Shown here piece by piece: positions 1 through 12,879 of a stretch of 64,000 bases of DNA (its first letter is position 1; each line of letters starts with the position of its first letter). Source of the stretch: Adineta ricciae. Lineage: Eukaryota > Rotifera > Eurotatoria > Adinetida > Adinetidae. Where the stretch lies: NCBI GenBank assembly GCA_905250025.1, contig CAJNOJ010000107.1, positions 1-64,000 of the forward strand. The letters run 5' to 3'. The notes beneath the pieces were generated by a model. That model saw only the letters and a program-made list of their open reading frames with translations. It did no database searches and was not told the origin of the DNA. The position numbers and the translations under genes are program-made.

Positions 1-275
1 AGATAACGGTCTAGTGGACAAGACAGTCACTTGACTTGACAACAGGAACTATGCAACTGTCGAAATCAGTTATATATTTTCTATATAGCTCTGAATATGT
101 CAAATTATGTTCCATACATATCTAATTGATTATGATTTCAATTGTCTGTTGATTTCTTCTTGCCCGGAACTAGTACTGAATATAAAAACATGAAGGATTA
201 GAGAAGAAGAAAAAAAGATAGACTGTCTATCTTATTTTGCGAAACTACATGGTTGACTTTTTATTATTAAAGAAA
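1..275. other. 3' flank of the phosphatase gene
   Basis: AT-rich non-coding sequence downstream of the minus-strand alkaline phosphatase stop. I see no gene or repeat in it. Confidence 0.5.
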
Positions 276-2079
276 CTAATGATGAAAAAGACAAGCGAAG
301 TAAAAAATGATTAGGCTGAAAAAGCTAATTGAATTGGAAGAAGATGCAGTATTCGTTTTTGAACGTTGAGTAACTTTGGCTACCGGTGTTACAGTTCTGG
401 CTGATGTCAGGCATCCAGTTCGATTCTTATACACGCCCCAACACGCTGCATAGGCCATTTTATGTGCAATAGTATGTTGTTCCATTGTTCCAATGAACAA
501 ATGACTCCATGGGCCCTGAGCAAACACCGGTACATCCTCGCCTCCATGTGTTTCGTCCTCCAGTGGTACGGCTGCCGGTGAGAGATAAGCTGATGAATTC
601 GTATCCAACGAACTCAAATAAGTTGCATTACGCGGCGCCGGAAAATTCGGTCCATTCCCATAATTAATAATTGTCACAGGTAAATGATCGATTTCACTAA
701 CATTTAACGAGTTCGATGAAGCAAATCCTAAAATATTTGATCCGCGCCACGAGTAACCACCAAATGTAAATACATGCGAATGATCTGCAGTGACCACCAT
801 CAATGTGTCATCTAGCATACCTTTTTCTTTTAATGTATGTTTTGCTTGTCCAATAGCATTATCAAGTTCGACGTATTCGTCCAATGCATATCTTGCGCTA
901 GTCATATGATGTCCATGATCGATTTTCCCACCTTCAATCAAAAGAAAGAAGCCATCTTTAGACATAGCTAGAAAATGTTCGATGGCAAATTTGGTCAATT
1001 CTGATAAAGGTGGATCGTCATTGTTGGTTTTGTTACGGTCAGTTTCATATAGCATATGGTTATATTCAAATAGTCCTAGTAACGGCGTTGGCGAACCTAA
1101 AGTCACTTGCTTCATTTGATTCCTATTCCAAATATATTGACCTTTCCAAAACTCATCAATCAGTGATCGATTGTCTGTACGATAACCTTTTTTATTTGGA
1201 TATTCCACATCATTCACCGTATTCGGAAAGAATGATCGACGTCCACCGCCAAATATTAAATCAATAGCTGGTTTACGTGATAGAAGTTGATAAGCAATGT
1301 CAACGCAACCTTGTTTTGTTTCATTGGCACCAAAAGATTTCGAGTCATAAGTTTCCCAATCACGATTAGCCGAATGAGCATAGGCAGCCGATGGTGTTGC
1401 ATGTGTTACACGCGTGGTTGTGATAATTCCAACTTTTTTTCCTAAATCAACTATAATAAAATGACTAGTTGTTCATTAAATTTTTACCAGCTTGTTGAGC
1501 CCAATCGAGTATACTCGATACGTTCGCACCGATTGAACTTCGGCAGTCACCTCGTGTAGTGCGTCCATCGACTCCAATTGTTCCTGATTGAGCTTTTACT
1601 CCACAAAGATATGCAGTTGCTGTTCCTGCGGAATCTGGTGTTTGAGCATCGATATTATATCTAAATAACATCATGATATGTTGAAAAAGCACGAGTTAGT
1701 AGATGAAACACACGTTTTCGCTAGACCTAAATGTTGGAACTGTTCCATTTCAGTAACGAAGTCCTCTCCTAATTGGCCTTTAATCTGACCCTTTCGAATT
1801 CTACCAGCTGTGACAGTGGACAAGCCCATACCATCACCGAGAAATAAGATGACATTTTTAGCCAGTCGAGTATTATCTCGACGTTGCAGCAATTCTTCAA
1901 TAGATAATCGTGCTTGTTCGTTCCAAAAACCAGCATTCTTCTCCACTGACCAATCCGTACGACCAGCAAACACGAAATACTTGCTAACAAGAATAAGATT
2001 GAGCAATACTAAAACGACACACGTTTTCGGATGTGTGAGCTCATTAAACTTTACTTTGCAGTTTGATTAGCCGCATCAT
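276..2079 (-). CDS. Alkaline phosphatase, probably GPI-anchored
   Basis: Hydrolyses phosphate monoesters outside the cell. Four exons by my model: 2079-2055, 2008-1714, 1660-1488 and 1441-276; introns are 46, 53 and 46 nt with GT-AG ends, and the spliced frame is exactly 553 codons (552 aa). The start ATG opens a hydrophobic signal peptide (about residues 1-24) and lies about 40 nt below a TATA box. Visible family motifs are the metal-binding GDGMG (Asp about 67), the nucleophile loop TPDSAGTAT (Ser about 117), [17 protein letters not shown], the metal-ligand region [10 protein letters not shown], and TADHSH. The C-terminus ends in a hydrophobic stretch ([18 protein letters not shown]), as expected of a GPI-attachment signal. 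Length and motif order fit animal alkaline phosphatases (ALPL/ALPP family). It is divergent from the TRPM gene. Confidence 0.95.
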
Positions 2080-2116
2080 TTTAGTGGTTCCAACTACAAA
2101 AACACAACCTTCATAT

Positions 2117-2122
2117 TTTATA
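2117..2122 (-). promoter_or_regulatory. TATA box of the alkaline phosphatase gene
   Basis: TATAAA on the minus strand (inside TATATAAAATA), 38-43 nt upstream of the modelled ATG. This implies a very short 5' UTR. Motif match only. Confidence 0.45.
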
Positions 2123-2603
2123 TACACTTGGATGTCGAAATGAGCTTTTGTGTCATTTGTTTATCTCGCTTGCATTTGAATGTCATTGATTAAGATCACA
2201 TATCCTAATAATCGATCTTTTTCACTTGAAGGTCATTATAGCTTACAGAATAAAGTGCTCTTTATATTTGATAAATCTTTTAGTATCCAAAATTACCCCA
2301 TGTACTGACGTTATCTTAACGTTGTACATTTGAAATAAATCAGTGAACTCTACAATTATAGATGAGATGATACTGAAAAGAAACATTCACGGTGAGGAAT
2401 GTTTGTTCCACTTTTCTTTCAGTTTACAAGCCGGAAGTGAAAAGAATGGCGCGACCTCTCTTTTTCTTTTCTATAAAAATTAAACAGGAGGTTGTAAATG
2501 GAAAACTAGTAACATAGCAATGCTCTATTTTCCTTCTGTTATAGTAACGACAAATTTCTAATCAAACAGTATAAACATTGCCGTCATTATTCTAAGAAAA
2601 ATA
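2123..2603. other. Divergent intergenic region
   Basis: About 0.5 kb between the divergent phosphatase and TRPM genes, presumably holding both promoters. No ORF with gene-like character and no repeat seen. Confidence 0.5.
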
Positions 2604-5600
2604 ATGGCTGACAATGTTTACAAACTCAGTCTGGTATACTTAAATAGTTTGTTAATTTTGTAAATTTTCTGTGTTGATTTATAGTTTTCTGGACCGCGTA
2701 ACAGTGATTGGACACGTACTGTTCGAGAAGGACTGGATATCCGACGACGAACATGCACGACATTTATTCCCGAGAAGTCGAAAGGAGACGATCGGTAGGT
2801 TTGAATTGTTTTCAAAATGTTCAAGATTCTACAGGAGAAATATTTAGCAACAATCGAAGTGAAATACGTTGTGGTTGTAAGCGGCTTCGTCGTGAGCACT
2901 CATCTGAGAACGTCGTTGAGGGAAATGAAACTGTCTGGGATAAAACTAAACATACGAAAGCAGAAGATAACAATGCTTACGGGTATCTTCCTAGTACTCG
3001 GGCTTATTTTATTCGTTGTGATATTGAAACCGAACCGCAAGCTCTTGCTCAATTTGTGTTCGAAGCTTGGAAAATTAAACCGCCTCGTTTGATCATGTCA
3101 ATCGTAGGAGGTGCAAAATATTTTAAATTAAACGAACGACTAGAAAGAGAATTTATCAAAGGTATCATTCAAGCAGCATTGAAAGCAGGTAAGGATTGAT
3201 ACCGGATGGATTCTAAACGTTGGTTTGTTTGAATCTTCAAAATAGATGGTTGGATTGTCACGACAGGATTTAAAACCGGTGTTGTTCAATTAGTTGGTGA
3301 AGCTATCCATGATCATAAAGTAACCAATCCGCGAAGTCATATAACAGCTATTGGCTGTTCAAAATGGGGAGCAGTTCGCAATCGGGAAGCGTTGGTTTTG
3401 GTGAGTAGACTCGACAAGGAAACTTCTCTACATGTAAATTTGTCACCTTTCTTTTCAGAAAACATCTATGGTAAATCGTTGTGCTGATGTGGCACCGAAA
3501 GCTGAAAAAGGTCAGCAACACCTCGAACCAAACCATACACATTTTCTTCTTCTCGATGATGGAACGTATTATGGGTATGAAATTGGAGACTATCGTACGC
3601 GATTTGTCAACGAAATCGCTAAATACAAAGATGCGAATGGTACGCACATACTTCTTAGATTCTGTTCATTCATTTGTTTCTTTTTTAGTTCCAAACGTGA
3701 CAATCGTAGTCGAAGGTGGTCCGGATACACTATTAACAATTTATAACGATCTCTGCAATGGTATTCCAGTTGTATTGATTGATGTACGAATGTTTTTGTG
3801 AATGATCGATTGTTAATTGAAGTTGACTGTACTTTAGGGAAGTGGCCGAGTGCCGAATCTCCTTGCGACTTTTTTGAAACGCACCGAAGGCGCCTCAAAT
3901 CGGAAAGATGATGATTCAACTAATTGGGATGAAATCGTTGATATTGAACAAAGTGAAAAGTAAATGACATTAGAACTTGTCTGGAAATTCGATTGAGAAA
4001 CTTTCAGATTGAGAAATTTGTTCGATCAGTACGAAGATGAAATTCGTCTCGGTCTAAAAGACATATCCAAGGGATCGAAATCGTCCGATGAAACAATCAA
4101 TCATCTATTCAAATGTTTTCTCTTCTGTTTACAACCAGCCATTCGCTGTAAAATACAAGTGTACAGTCTCGATGGTGATCATGATCTCGATGATACGATA
4201 TTCGAAGCGATTATTCAAAGTACGATTGTTCGACGTTGTTTCATTTGTTTGTTTGTAAATCTTTCTTTTTCTCTAGCAAAACAAAGAGAGAGTTTGAAAA
4301 CAAAAGCGGGACTCAATCGCGAACAATTGTTACAGCTTGCATTAGCATGGGATGCAATCGAAGTTGCCAAGCAGCATATTATTAAAGATGATTTGAACGA
4401 TCTTTCGGTGAGCGAGAGAAAGCTTTTTCGTAAATATCGATGAAGTTTTGGATTAATTTAGCCTGAAACAAAGGAAAAGTTATTTTTCGAGGCGTTGATA
4501 CTCGATCGGCCACAATTTGTTCACACATTTATCAAGTTAAATTTCAATTTATGTGATATGTTCTATGAAAGACAGATCAATAATCCTTGGAGACTAAAAT
4601 GGGATAAACTAGCGAGATTGTACAATGATAATGAGAAGAAAAAGGTAAAACAAAGTTTTCATGTCCATTTCCGTTATCCACGAATATTTTGTAGAAAGAA
4701 CGTTTGTATCTATTCGAAAAATGTTCCGGCAAAGCTCACGTCGAATCGGAACACGATCTGGATCGTGTTCTACGCAAATTAGTTGGTGATTACGTGAAAC
4801 CAATCTATACACGTGATAGTCTGAGTTTCTTTGAACGATTAAAGAGCTGCTGTCAGCGTCCAAACGTTGCCCGGGTGGGAGATAGTCGAGCGAGTTTATA
4901 CGTTAACAACGACTCGGAAATACCCGACCCTGAAGATGCTCAAAAAGAAGTGCGAGAACTGGTCTTTCGTGATCTTTTCCTTTGGTCAATACTAACAAAT
5001 CGAATTGAAATTTCCAAGGTTTTGTTGAATCACATGGAGACAAGAATATGTGGATTGTTAATCGCATCGAAAATCTTTCGATCATACCTTCATTTTGCAT
5101 CGGATACCGAATCTAAAGAAGTACTCTCAAATCAAGCAAAGCAATTTGAAGAATATGCAAGTGAATGTTTGAAATGCTGTTATAATTTCGATGAAGAGAA
5201 AGCTTGTGAAATCGCCATTCGAAGAATCAATGTCTATGGTGGTGTATCTTGTCTGCAGGTACGGATGATTCAACTTTCAAAAGAAGATTTTCCCTATTCT
5301 TGACTTCTTCAGGTGGCAGTCGATGCGGATGACAAGAACTTTGTTGGACAACCATGTTGTGATCAATTGATGAACAACATCTGGTTTGATAAGATCGTTC
5401 CGTTTCGATCGACCTTATCCGATCGTCTGCGATTCATCTTAGCCATTAGCACATTTGGTTTATTGGCACAATTTGTAATACCATTTCGAACTGAACAGGA
5501 ATTATCAAAGCATGATTTCGAGGATTATAATCAACAAAAACAGTTGAAGATCAATCAAGAGGACGACAGCAAAGACGAGATAAAACCATCGAAGCCCTAT

Positions 5601-7444
5601 CGGTACGTAGTTATTAAATTCGATCATATCGATGATTTTCTCTTGTATAGATTGAATGACTATGGCATAAACTATTCGGATCATTACGTATGGCACTCGG
5701 ATAAATACTCTCAACGATATGTAACATACTTTCGCCATTTGAAACACTTTCATGAATCACCAATTGTGAAATACTCATATAATATTATTAGTTATATCAT
5801 ATTTCTTCTCTTATTCTCCTATTATCTTCTATTTAATTTCAACATTCCCACTGACAACGTTCCGAGTATTCATTGGACAGAAATACTAGTCATTATCATA
5901 ATCACAACAATGCTTGTCGAAGAAATTCGTCAAGTAAGTTTCAGATTTCTATGAGCGTCCAATGATTTCATCGATTATTTGTAGTTCCTCTGTCAAGATA
6001 ATCGTTCGATGATCGGCAAACTATCGAACACATTCATCATCAATCCATTCTACAACGTCATTCGTGTTATATCCTATCTTTTATTTTACATTGGTCTCAT
6101 TCTTCGTTTTACTAACACAACCAGTGACGAATCATTTTCAGCTGCCAAAATCATCCTCGCTTATGATTTAGAAGTCTGGTTCATTCGTTCGTTAACATTT
6201 CTTGGCATTTCACAAAAAATGGGTCCCAAACTCGTGATGATTCGTCGAATGGTATCTCGAAATCCTCCATCGTTCTCTTTTCTTTCGTATTCATATCTAT
6301 TTTTAGATCATCGATCTATTTTTCTTCACATACATTATTCTAATTGCAATGATTGCGTACGGCGTCGTTTCGCGAACAATGTATACTTACAATAACGAAA
6401 CAGTTCTATTCAACGGACGATCGATTTTCCGAAATATTATCTATCCGGTGTATTACTTGATGTACGGTAATGTTGGCGATGAACTAACGGCACTGGATGG
6501 TAAAGGATGAGGATAGACTTTATCGTAGGAAATATTCGATGATCATTTTCATAGAAAATCAAAGTGCTGGAACAGCAATTGCGACGCATGTTTTATTGGC
6601 TTTTCATATGTTGTTTGTCAATATTTTATTGATTAATCTTTTGATTGCAATGTTCAGGTACGAGGGAGAAAAACATGTGAATGATAATATGAATACTTTC
6701 ATCTAGCTTTACATTCAATTCGGTTCAAGATCAAACGGATCTGGTATGGCGTTATGAGCGATATTCTTTAATACGGGAGTACTTCGATCGCCCACCGTTA
6801 TTTCCTCCATTGATTATTATTACCCATATAATTGAATTGGTGAAATTATGTCATCGACATGCGAAAAAGAGATCAAACCAGACGCAAGCAAAGATATTTA
6901 GTGAGTGTTAACAGTTAGAAGCAACGACGTGTCTGTACACATTGAAGTTTTGTTTAGAAATGATAGCAGCACATCGACAGGTGGACAAAGATTGGTCGGA
7001 GTTCGAAAGTTATTCAACTAATCTCTACTTACAATCATTACTAACCAATCAACCGTTGAGTGCCTCAGTTCTCCTACCATCTCCGATACGAACAGATCAA
7101 CAATCCTCATCGGATGCTTCAACTAATAATGCACAATATCAAACCAATGCTAGTTACTTAGATTTCAAAGCTATTAACGATGACATGGTATCAGTAAGAA
7201 AAACAATTTTAGATCTTCGCAATTGTGCACAGGAAGTAAGATGATATTGCATATGAAATGATTGGAGAAGATTGATCGTTTTGCTTGCAGATGAATAGAT
7301 GTATGGGCTGGATGATGGACGCAATGGACCGTGTGAAAATGTCGAAAGATCCAAAACCATATGTAAAATCAAATAGTAAGCTAGTTTGAATGAAGTCTAT
7401 TGGATCTGCATACTTTTTTTTTAGATATGAACTCGTCTGATTAA
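2604..7444 (+). CDS. TRPM-family cation channel
   Basis: Predicted plasma-membrane calcium-permeable channel of the melastatin TRP family. I model 19 exons: 2604-2633, 2685-2794, 2848-3188, 3246-3400, 3459-3639, 3689-3783, 3838-3959, 4008-4219, 4277-4407, 4462-4644, 4695-5258, 5313-5933, 5985-6251, 6307-6499, 6555-6657, 6707-6900, 6958-7235, 7291-7375, 7425-7444. They give 1295 codons (1294 aa); introns are about 45-60 nt. The N-terminal TRPM homology region (SLOG-like) shows IMSIVGGAKYF, DGWIVTTGFKTGVV and VVEGGPDTLL, aligning by eye with TRPM2/TRPM8. Six membrane segments lie about residues 735-1115, with putative pore motif MYGNVGDEL and S6 NILLINLLIAMF, followed by a TRP-box-like VWRYERY and a C-terminal helical region. 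No kinase or NUDT9-H domain follows, as in TRPM8. The start is supported by phase across three small 5' exons. Confidence 0.93.
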
Positions 7445-7685
7445 GATAAAAATATGTGATAATGTCTATGTATCTAGTTATGAATTATTCCTACATATTA
7501 AATTTGATCTATGAGTGAAATCAGTTCTTGTTTGAAATGCGGATTTGATTGATAGATAAGACGTTGTTTTCAAGTAGGGAATAAAGATAACATTTGAATT
7601 ACAAGAAATACTTTTGCAAAAAAAATAGAATATTTAGTTTTAAACCTTTCTTCCTGGTTGAGTACACTTGATTGATTAGAACGTT

Positions 7686-9972
7686 TCACATTTGAGTTGA
7701 ACCGTCATAATTTCTAGGCATTCGAGTTGTATTAGAAGATCTTGGCGTTCGCGTTCTTCTCGATTGTTCTCCATCGTGTGGAACTATCTGCGTTGAGTCA
7801 GACAAAGATATTCGGTTTTTATGCGAGTCATGATTGTTGGCATGACGGTCACTGCGTCTATGACCGCGCGTATGTTCATTATTGTTTATTTCATATGATG
7901 GATTTCTAATAATCGTGTCAGTATGATCACCGGATTGTCGTTTCGAATTGGATGAGGATGCCGATCGATTATTACGTTTCGAGTGATGAGTTTTTTCTGG
8001 TTCTGTGCTAGGAACGGGGATGCTATCTGTACCAGCTCGATAATCCGTTGCTACGGTTCGTTTAGTATGTCGGCGTACGACAGGAGGTTCCACTGTGAGT
8101 GTGCTGTACGCCATGGTTTCTGTGTTATAAGCTTGATGAAACAAATTTTGATTTGTACTTTCTACTAGTGGTGCACGATACTCATCCGAAGGACAATTGG
8201 TTAAAGTTTTGTGTGTGGTTGATAAATTAGAACGTTCTTCACCACGAGATTTTCTAGATCGCAGTTGACGTTTGTTGGATATTTCGTGGTCTACTACAGG
8301 GACATCGGCATTTGAATGTGTTCTGTTTGAAAGTACTCCATTCAGCGCTGCACCAGATTGATGTTGATCTATTTCGTACGAGCTTTCTACTAAGTTATTA
8401 GATGACCTTTGGCTTAGTGTCTGTGTGAGCTCATTGATGACAGATTTGTTCGCATCAATCGGAATTAACCCACCAGCTAAGATTTCGTTCGTTGTTATGC
8501 CAGATGGAAATTGCGATGATAAATATTCTCTGGGTTGCCAGAGTGTTCCTTCATATGCAATCCACTTGCTCAAGTTTAGTATAAACTTTCTCGCATATAC
8601 TTGACGAACCCATTCCTTGTCGAGACCTTTCAATCCATAATATGCACCCGCTAGTTGTCCATAGATCGCAGCTGTCGTATCAGTATCATCGCCCAGATTA
8701 ACAGCATTAAGTGCGCCCTCTCTAAATGAATTGTTATCTGACCAAAATGCCCAAAGTGCTGCCTCGAGAGCATCTACGATGTACCCTTTACCACGTATTC
8801 CTCCATAGTATCCGTCGAGCTTCTTGAAAGATCCTTTAGCTATCTTTCGTATGTCAGAACATAATTCTTGTTTACCGAACCATGAGCGATTTTTCGAGTA
8901 GAAATCATCACCGAGAATATCATCTTTTTTTTGTCCCTGAATGGCGGCAACGATGAGAGCGCCGTAATATCGACATGCATCATACGCTTTGACATCACCG
9001 TGGGTAATTTGTCCACTAAGACCAGAATATTCTACTGCATATTCTGGATATTGATAGAAAAATAAAGGCACCGGGGCGAGGCGCATAAGCGCACCATTAC
9101 CAGCAACTCCATCACAACTACAATTGACATCGAATGTTTGCAGCTGATCAGGATAGGAGAGTGAATCTACATCTCTCGAAATTTGTCGACTTTGATCGGC
9201 ATATATTTTCTGACGTTCTTCAAACATTTCCAACGAGTCTCGTGTTGCTTTACCAATATCAAAACATTCACCAGTTGATGACATATATCCGTATCTGTAC
9301 CACCACTTATAACGAACTAACTGATCATAAGGATTGAAACCTTTTTTCACTACGAGCGAGCTAGCTAAACACAATGCCATTGAAGTATCATCAGTGAACT
9401 GAAATAGTCATAGAAAGGAATAGAAGAACTATTTGACGGCGAAAAACAAAAGAAATGTTCTCATACTTGTCCCTTGGCCAGGCCCCACGTACCACCACTC
9501 TGCAAATCTCGTACAGGATTATTCTCAAGATATTCTCGTGGTCGAAATTCGACACTTGCTCCAAGAGCGTCACCAAGAGCCATTCCCACCATTGATCCTT
9601 GAACTCGCTTTAATAAATCTTCGTCAATCGCACCATCCGGTTCTCTCATTCGATCTTCGAGATCGGCAGGCTTTGTAATCGCTATTCCACTCGAATCATC
9701 AAAGCGAAGGTTTAGCCATGATTTATCCGAATAATCTACTCGTACACAATTCAAAATGCACAAGGATATCGTAAAACATCACTTACATATCACTGAGCTT
9801 TTTGATTTGGAAATTTCGCGTGAACTTCTGTCTAAAACGAATAAAGACATGATGAAATATAACACGCAGGCATATAAATGTTTCGAGATGTTGACTTTTT
9901 CAATCACGTAACGAATTACTAACCTCTTTTAAACTTGTCAGTTACTCGATGAATCGCCTTCTTCCAATTCAT
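7686..9972 (-). CDS. ADP-ribosylglycohydrolase (DraG/ARH type) with long basic Ser-rich tail
   Basis: Removes ADP-ribose from proteins or related adducts using a binuclear metal centre. Exons: 9972-9924, 9831-9787, 9735-9467 and 9398-7686 (692 codons, 691 aa). At exon 3 an alternative acceptor three bases upstream also keeps frame. Family motifs are VGMALGDALGASVEF, TDDTSMAL (metal-binding TDD), GNGALMRLAPV, ITHGD and the C-terminal metal site LGDDTDTTAAIYGQLAGAYYG. The catalytic module is about residues 60-410. The remaining about 280 residues are low-complexity and rich in Ser, Arg, Asn and Thr (TKRTVATDYR, RSASSSNSKRQSGDH) with no domain I recognise. The motif style resembles the bacterial DraG group, so bacterial ancestry is possible, but three introns show it is domesticated. 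It converges on the TRPM gene with 241 nt between stops. Confidence 0.92.
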
Positions 9973-11249
9973 GATCAATTAAAATATCTAACCTATGATG
10001 ATCGTGTTTTTTCTTTCGTCTTTTGACGTCGATCGAATGTTGATAATTAAAAAACTATTTTTTTTTCTTGCTGTTCTTTACACAGTATGACACATGATTT
10101 TCAGGGTAAACGAACCCCGTCATTCTTCTGTGTATAATATTTTTACCTGCGTTGGATGAGTTATTTCGTCGAACGCCTACGAAACCTGTGTACACGTCGT
10201 AAAACAGAACGAATGTGTTATCGAGAAACGACATTTCTATTAAACATCACTGAGAAGTAACTTCGTCCGTAGGCAATGGATTCTTTCAAAATGACAAATA
10301 AATGCAGTTCCTTCTCAATCAAAATTCGTGATTTTAGTCATGCATTATTAATACAAAAAAAAAGAAACGTTTTCGACGATTTGTGCCAAACAGTATCGTA
10401 CTCAAAGCTCGACAGAACGAACGAACGACTAATCATAACCTATACGTTGTAATTCGAGAAATCAGCGATGTTTTGAGTATCATCAACGTGAATGTATGAA
10501 TCACTGAAATCTGTTCATGTATCTAAAAATCAATAATTTGACCCTGTCGTGTTGTCTCTTTTTCGAAAACTGTCTATATTCGACAGACAGGCTTTTAAAC
10601 ATCGATCAGAATCAATCGAAAGCCCGTCAAGTACTCTTGGGCAAATGTTCTTAAGTAATTAATTTATTCGATCATGACTTGATTGATATATTTCCATTCT
10701 CTGATTTCCTATTCTACCTTGATACGATAATTGCATATATATTGACCTGACAAATTTTCGTTTCATCGATATAGATCTTGGAAAAAGAAAGTTTCAAGGA
10801 GACAAATTCATCAGAACGATTTTTCTTTTTCTTTTTCTTTTTATTCGATATTGTTCATGTTCATCGATGGTGTGAAAGACCTTCAATTGTAGATGAACTA
10901 CACACATATGTTCATCATTTTTCTCTCTTCTAGATGAACAGTCAATCGACCAATAGGAAATTTTGAGCTCCGATCTGATTGAAAAAAAAACCTGTCAGCG
11001 TCCTTATTGTTGTACGTGTAGAACAGAGAAATTACCTTTTTCTTGGTTCACACTTAATTTGTCTGTTTGCAAATTTCCAACCTTCTCTCCCTCTCCCTTC
11101 CTATATATGTAGACATGTAGCCATGAATTACATACAATAATCAAAATACATATTAACGCACACGCAATTTTACCTCTTCTACGTGTGTCTAGTGCATTTC
11201 GTTGTGTCGTTTGACATGGAATAATTCGACAAATTCGTAAGGTTTCATC
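9973..11249. other. Intergenic region, divergent promoters
   Basis: About 1.3 kb between the glycohydrolase (-) and the histidine phosphatase (+). It holds only T-rich and pyrimidine tracts (for example repeated TTTTTC near 10825) and no coding signal that I can support. Confidence 0.45.
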
Positions 11250-12778
11250 ATGAATACGTATCGAAATGCTTCATCACCGTTTTGTTCAACTCCGATATCA
11301 TTTTCGGAAATCCTTACACCTGGTCAACAGCAACCGCAACCATCTTTACAACAATCGCAACATTATAGCTTGTTGAATTTACATTCGCCGACACGAGTCG
11401 GATCGATCACTCCAACATTGAATCATAGTCCCATTCCGAATGCTCCTAATCAAAGCGTGTCGAAACGCAAAGACTCCTCTCAACTTCAACAAACCTTCTT
11501 GGAAAATCTGTACAAAACTGTTGCACTTCGAGAAAAAAATTCCAATCAATTGCATGAAATACGCAAAACCCGGAAACGTCTATCCGACTCACTTCTCATT
11601 CAACAAACGCAATTATCATTGATTGGAAGCATTCATTCGCATTTACAACAGCAACAACTACAACAACAACTTCAGCAACAGCATCAGCATATTCCAAACA
11701 GTCTCACATATCAACATGATCAAAATACCAATACCAATAATAACAACAGCAATAATAATAACAATAATAATAATAATAATAACAACAACAACAATATTAG
11801 TAATAATAATAATAATAGTAACAGCAGTAGTAGTGGTAGTACATTTGTTCGTCGTCGTTCGACCCGTTTCCACAAAATTCCACCTATTCTCCAAACGATC
11901 TATCAAGGAACGTCTTTATTCACTCCCAGTGAACCACAAAAGATTTTTGTTATTCGCCATGGTGAACGCGTCGATTCAACATTCGGTGCCAACTGGCTTG
12001 ACCAAGTATTCGATAAAGCAGGCACTTACCAACGATTTAATCTCAATCTACCCAAGAAAATGGTTACACGAAACGACATCAAAGATTTCCTCTTCGATCC
12101 TCCACTAACGGAACTGGGTTTACACGAATGTCAAATGGTTGGCGAAGAACTTGCTGCTCAAGGTGTGAAAATTTCTCATGTTTATTCATCACCAGCATTG
12201 CGATGTATTCAAACAGCTGATAAAATTCTCGAAGGTCTACAAATGAAAGAGAGAATACCGATTCGTGTTGAACCATGTCTGTTCGAGTTTCTCAAATGGT
12301 ATCCTGTTGTTCCGGTGAAATGGCCATTTCTGGACGTCGATGAGTTAACTGAAAATGGATATCATGTCGACAAAGCCTACGTTCCATTCTATCCAATCGA
12401 ATCGCTTCGAAAGGATGAAGACGAGCTCATGTTTTACACAAGAAGTCATTTCATAACAACATCTATTTTGAAAAATCATGAAGTTCAAGAAGGAAACATA
12501 CTCCTCATCGGACATGTAAGTATCTCTTCTATGGATTGATCTTTACTCTTGCCAAATTCCATTATGTATAGGCATCGACCATCGAAGTATGTACTCGACA
12601 GCTGATCGGTGGTCAACCACGGGTCAATGATCTCAAGTTTCTTGTTTTACGTGTACCATTTCTATCGATGCATTGCGTCACCAAACAGCCGGATGGCACG
12701 TGGCGTGCAGCGAAACCACCCATTTCACCAAATAAACATGCAGCAGTCGAACCATTCGATTGGAGATTTTTCAGATGA
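11250..12778 (+). CDS. UBASH3/STS-like histidine phosphatase domain protein
   Basis: Phosphoglycerate-mutase-like (histidine phosphatase) protein, most like the phosphatase half of UBASH3/STS/TULA proteins, which dephosphorylate tyrosine kinases. Exons 11250-12515 and 12572-12778 give 491 codons (490 aa). The catalytic core starts near residue 230 with VIRHGERVDSTFG (His nucleophile and Arg), followed by PPLTELGLHECQ, YSSPALRCIQTA, and LLIGHASTIEV, where the intron falls directly after the second catalytic His. The first 220 residues are low-complexity: a poly-Gln stretch and a long poly-Asn run (11740-11830). The UBA and SH3 domains of vertebrate UBASH3 are absent. A polyadenylation signal lies about 100 nt past the stop. 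Exact substrate is unknown. Confidence 0.88.
11738..11832 (+). repeat. AAT/AAC codon repeat encoding poly-Asn
   Basis: Trinucleotide microsatellite of AAT/AAC units inside the phosphatase CDS, encoding more than 20 Asn broken by a few Ser and Ile residues. CAA-rich poly-Gln precedes it from about 11645. Confidence 0.9.
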
Positions 12779-12873
12779 AGAAGACAGAATAGTTTTTTTT
12801 GCGGATTGGATTGAAAAGCTCCTGTATATTTCGTTTTGTTGTGTATTATGGATAGATTTGTTAGCGCTTGATG

Positions 12874-12879
12874 AATAAA
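12874..12879 (+). terminator. Polyadenylation signal
   Basis: AATAAA about 100 nt downstream of the histidine phosphatase stop codon. Confidence 0.5.

Noticed and set aside
11623-12108. Ile/Thr-rich ORF overlapping the histidine phosphatase
   Set aside because: Frame-shifted reading of the Asn-codon repeat; the real frame carries the catalytic motifs.
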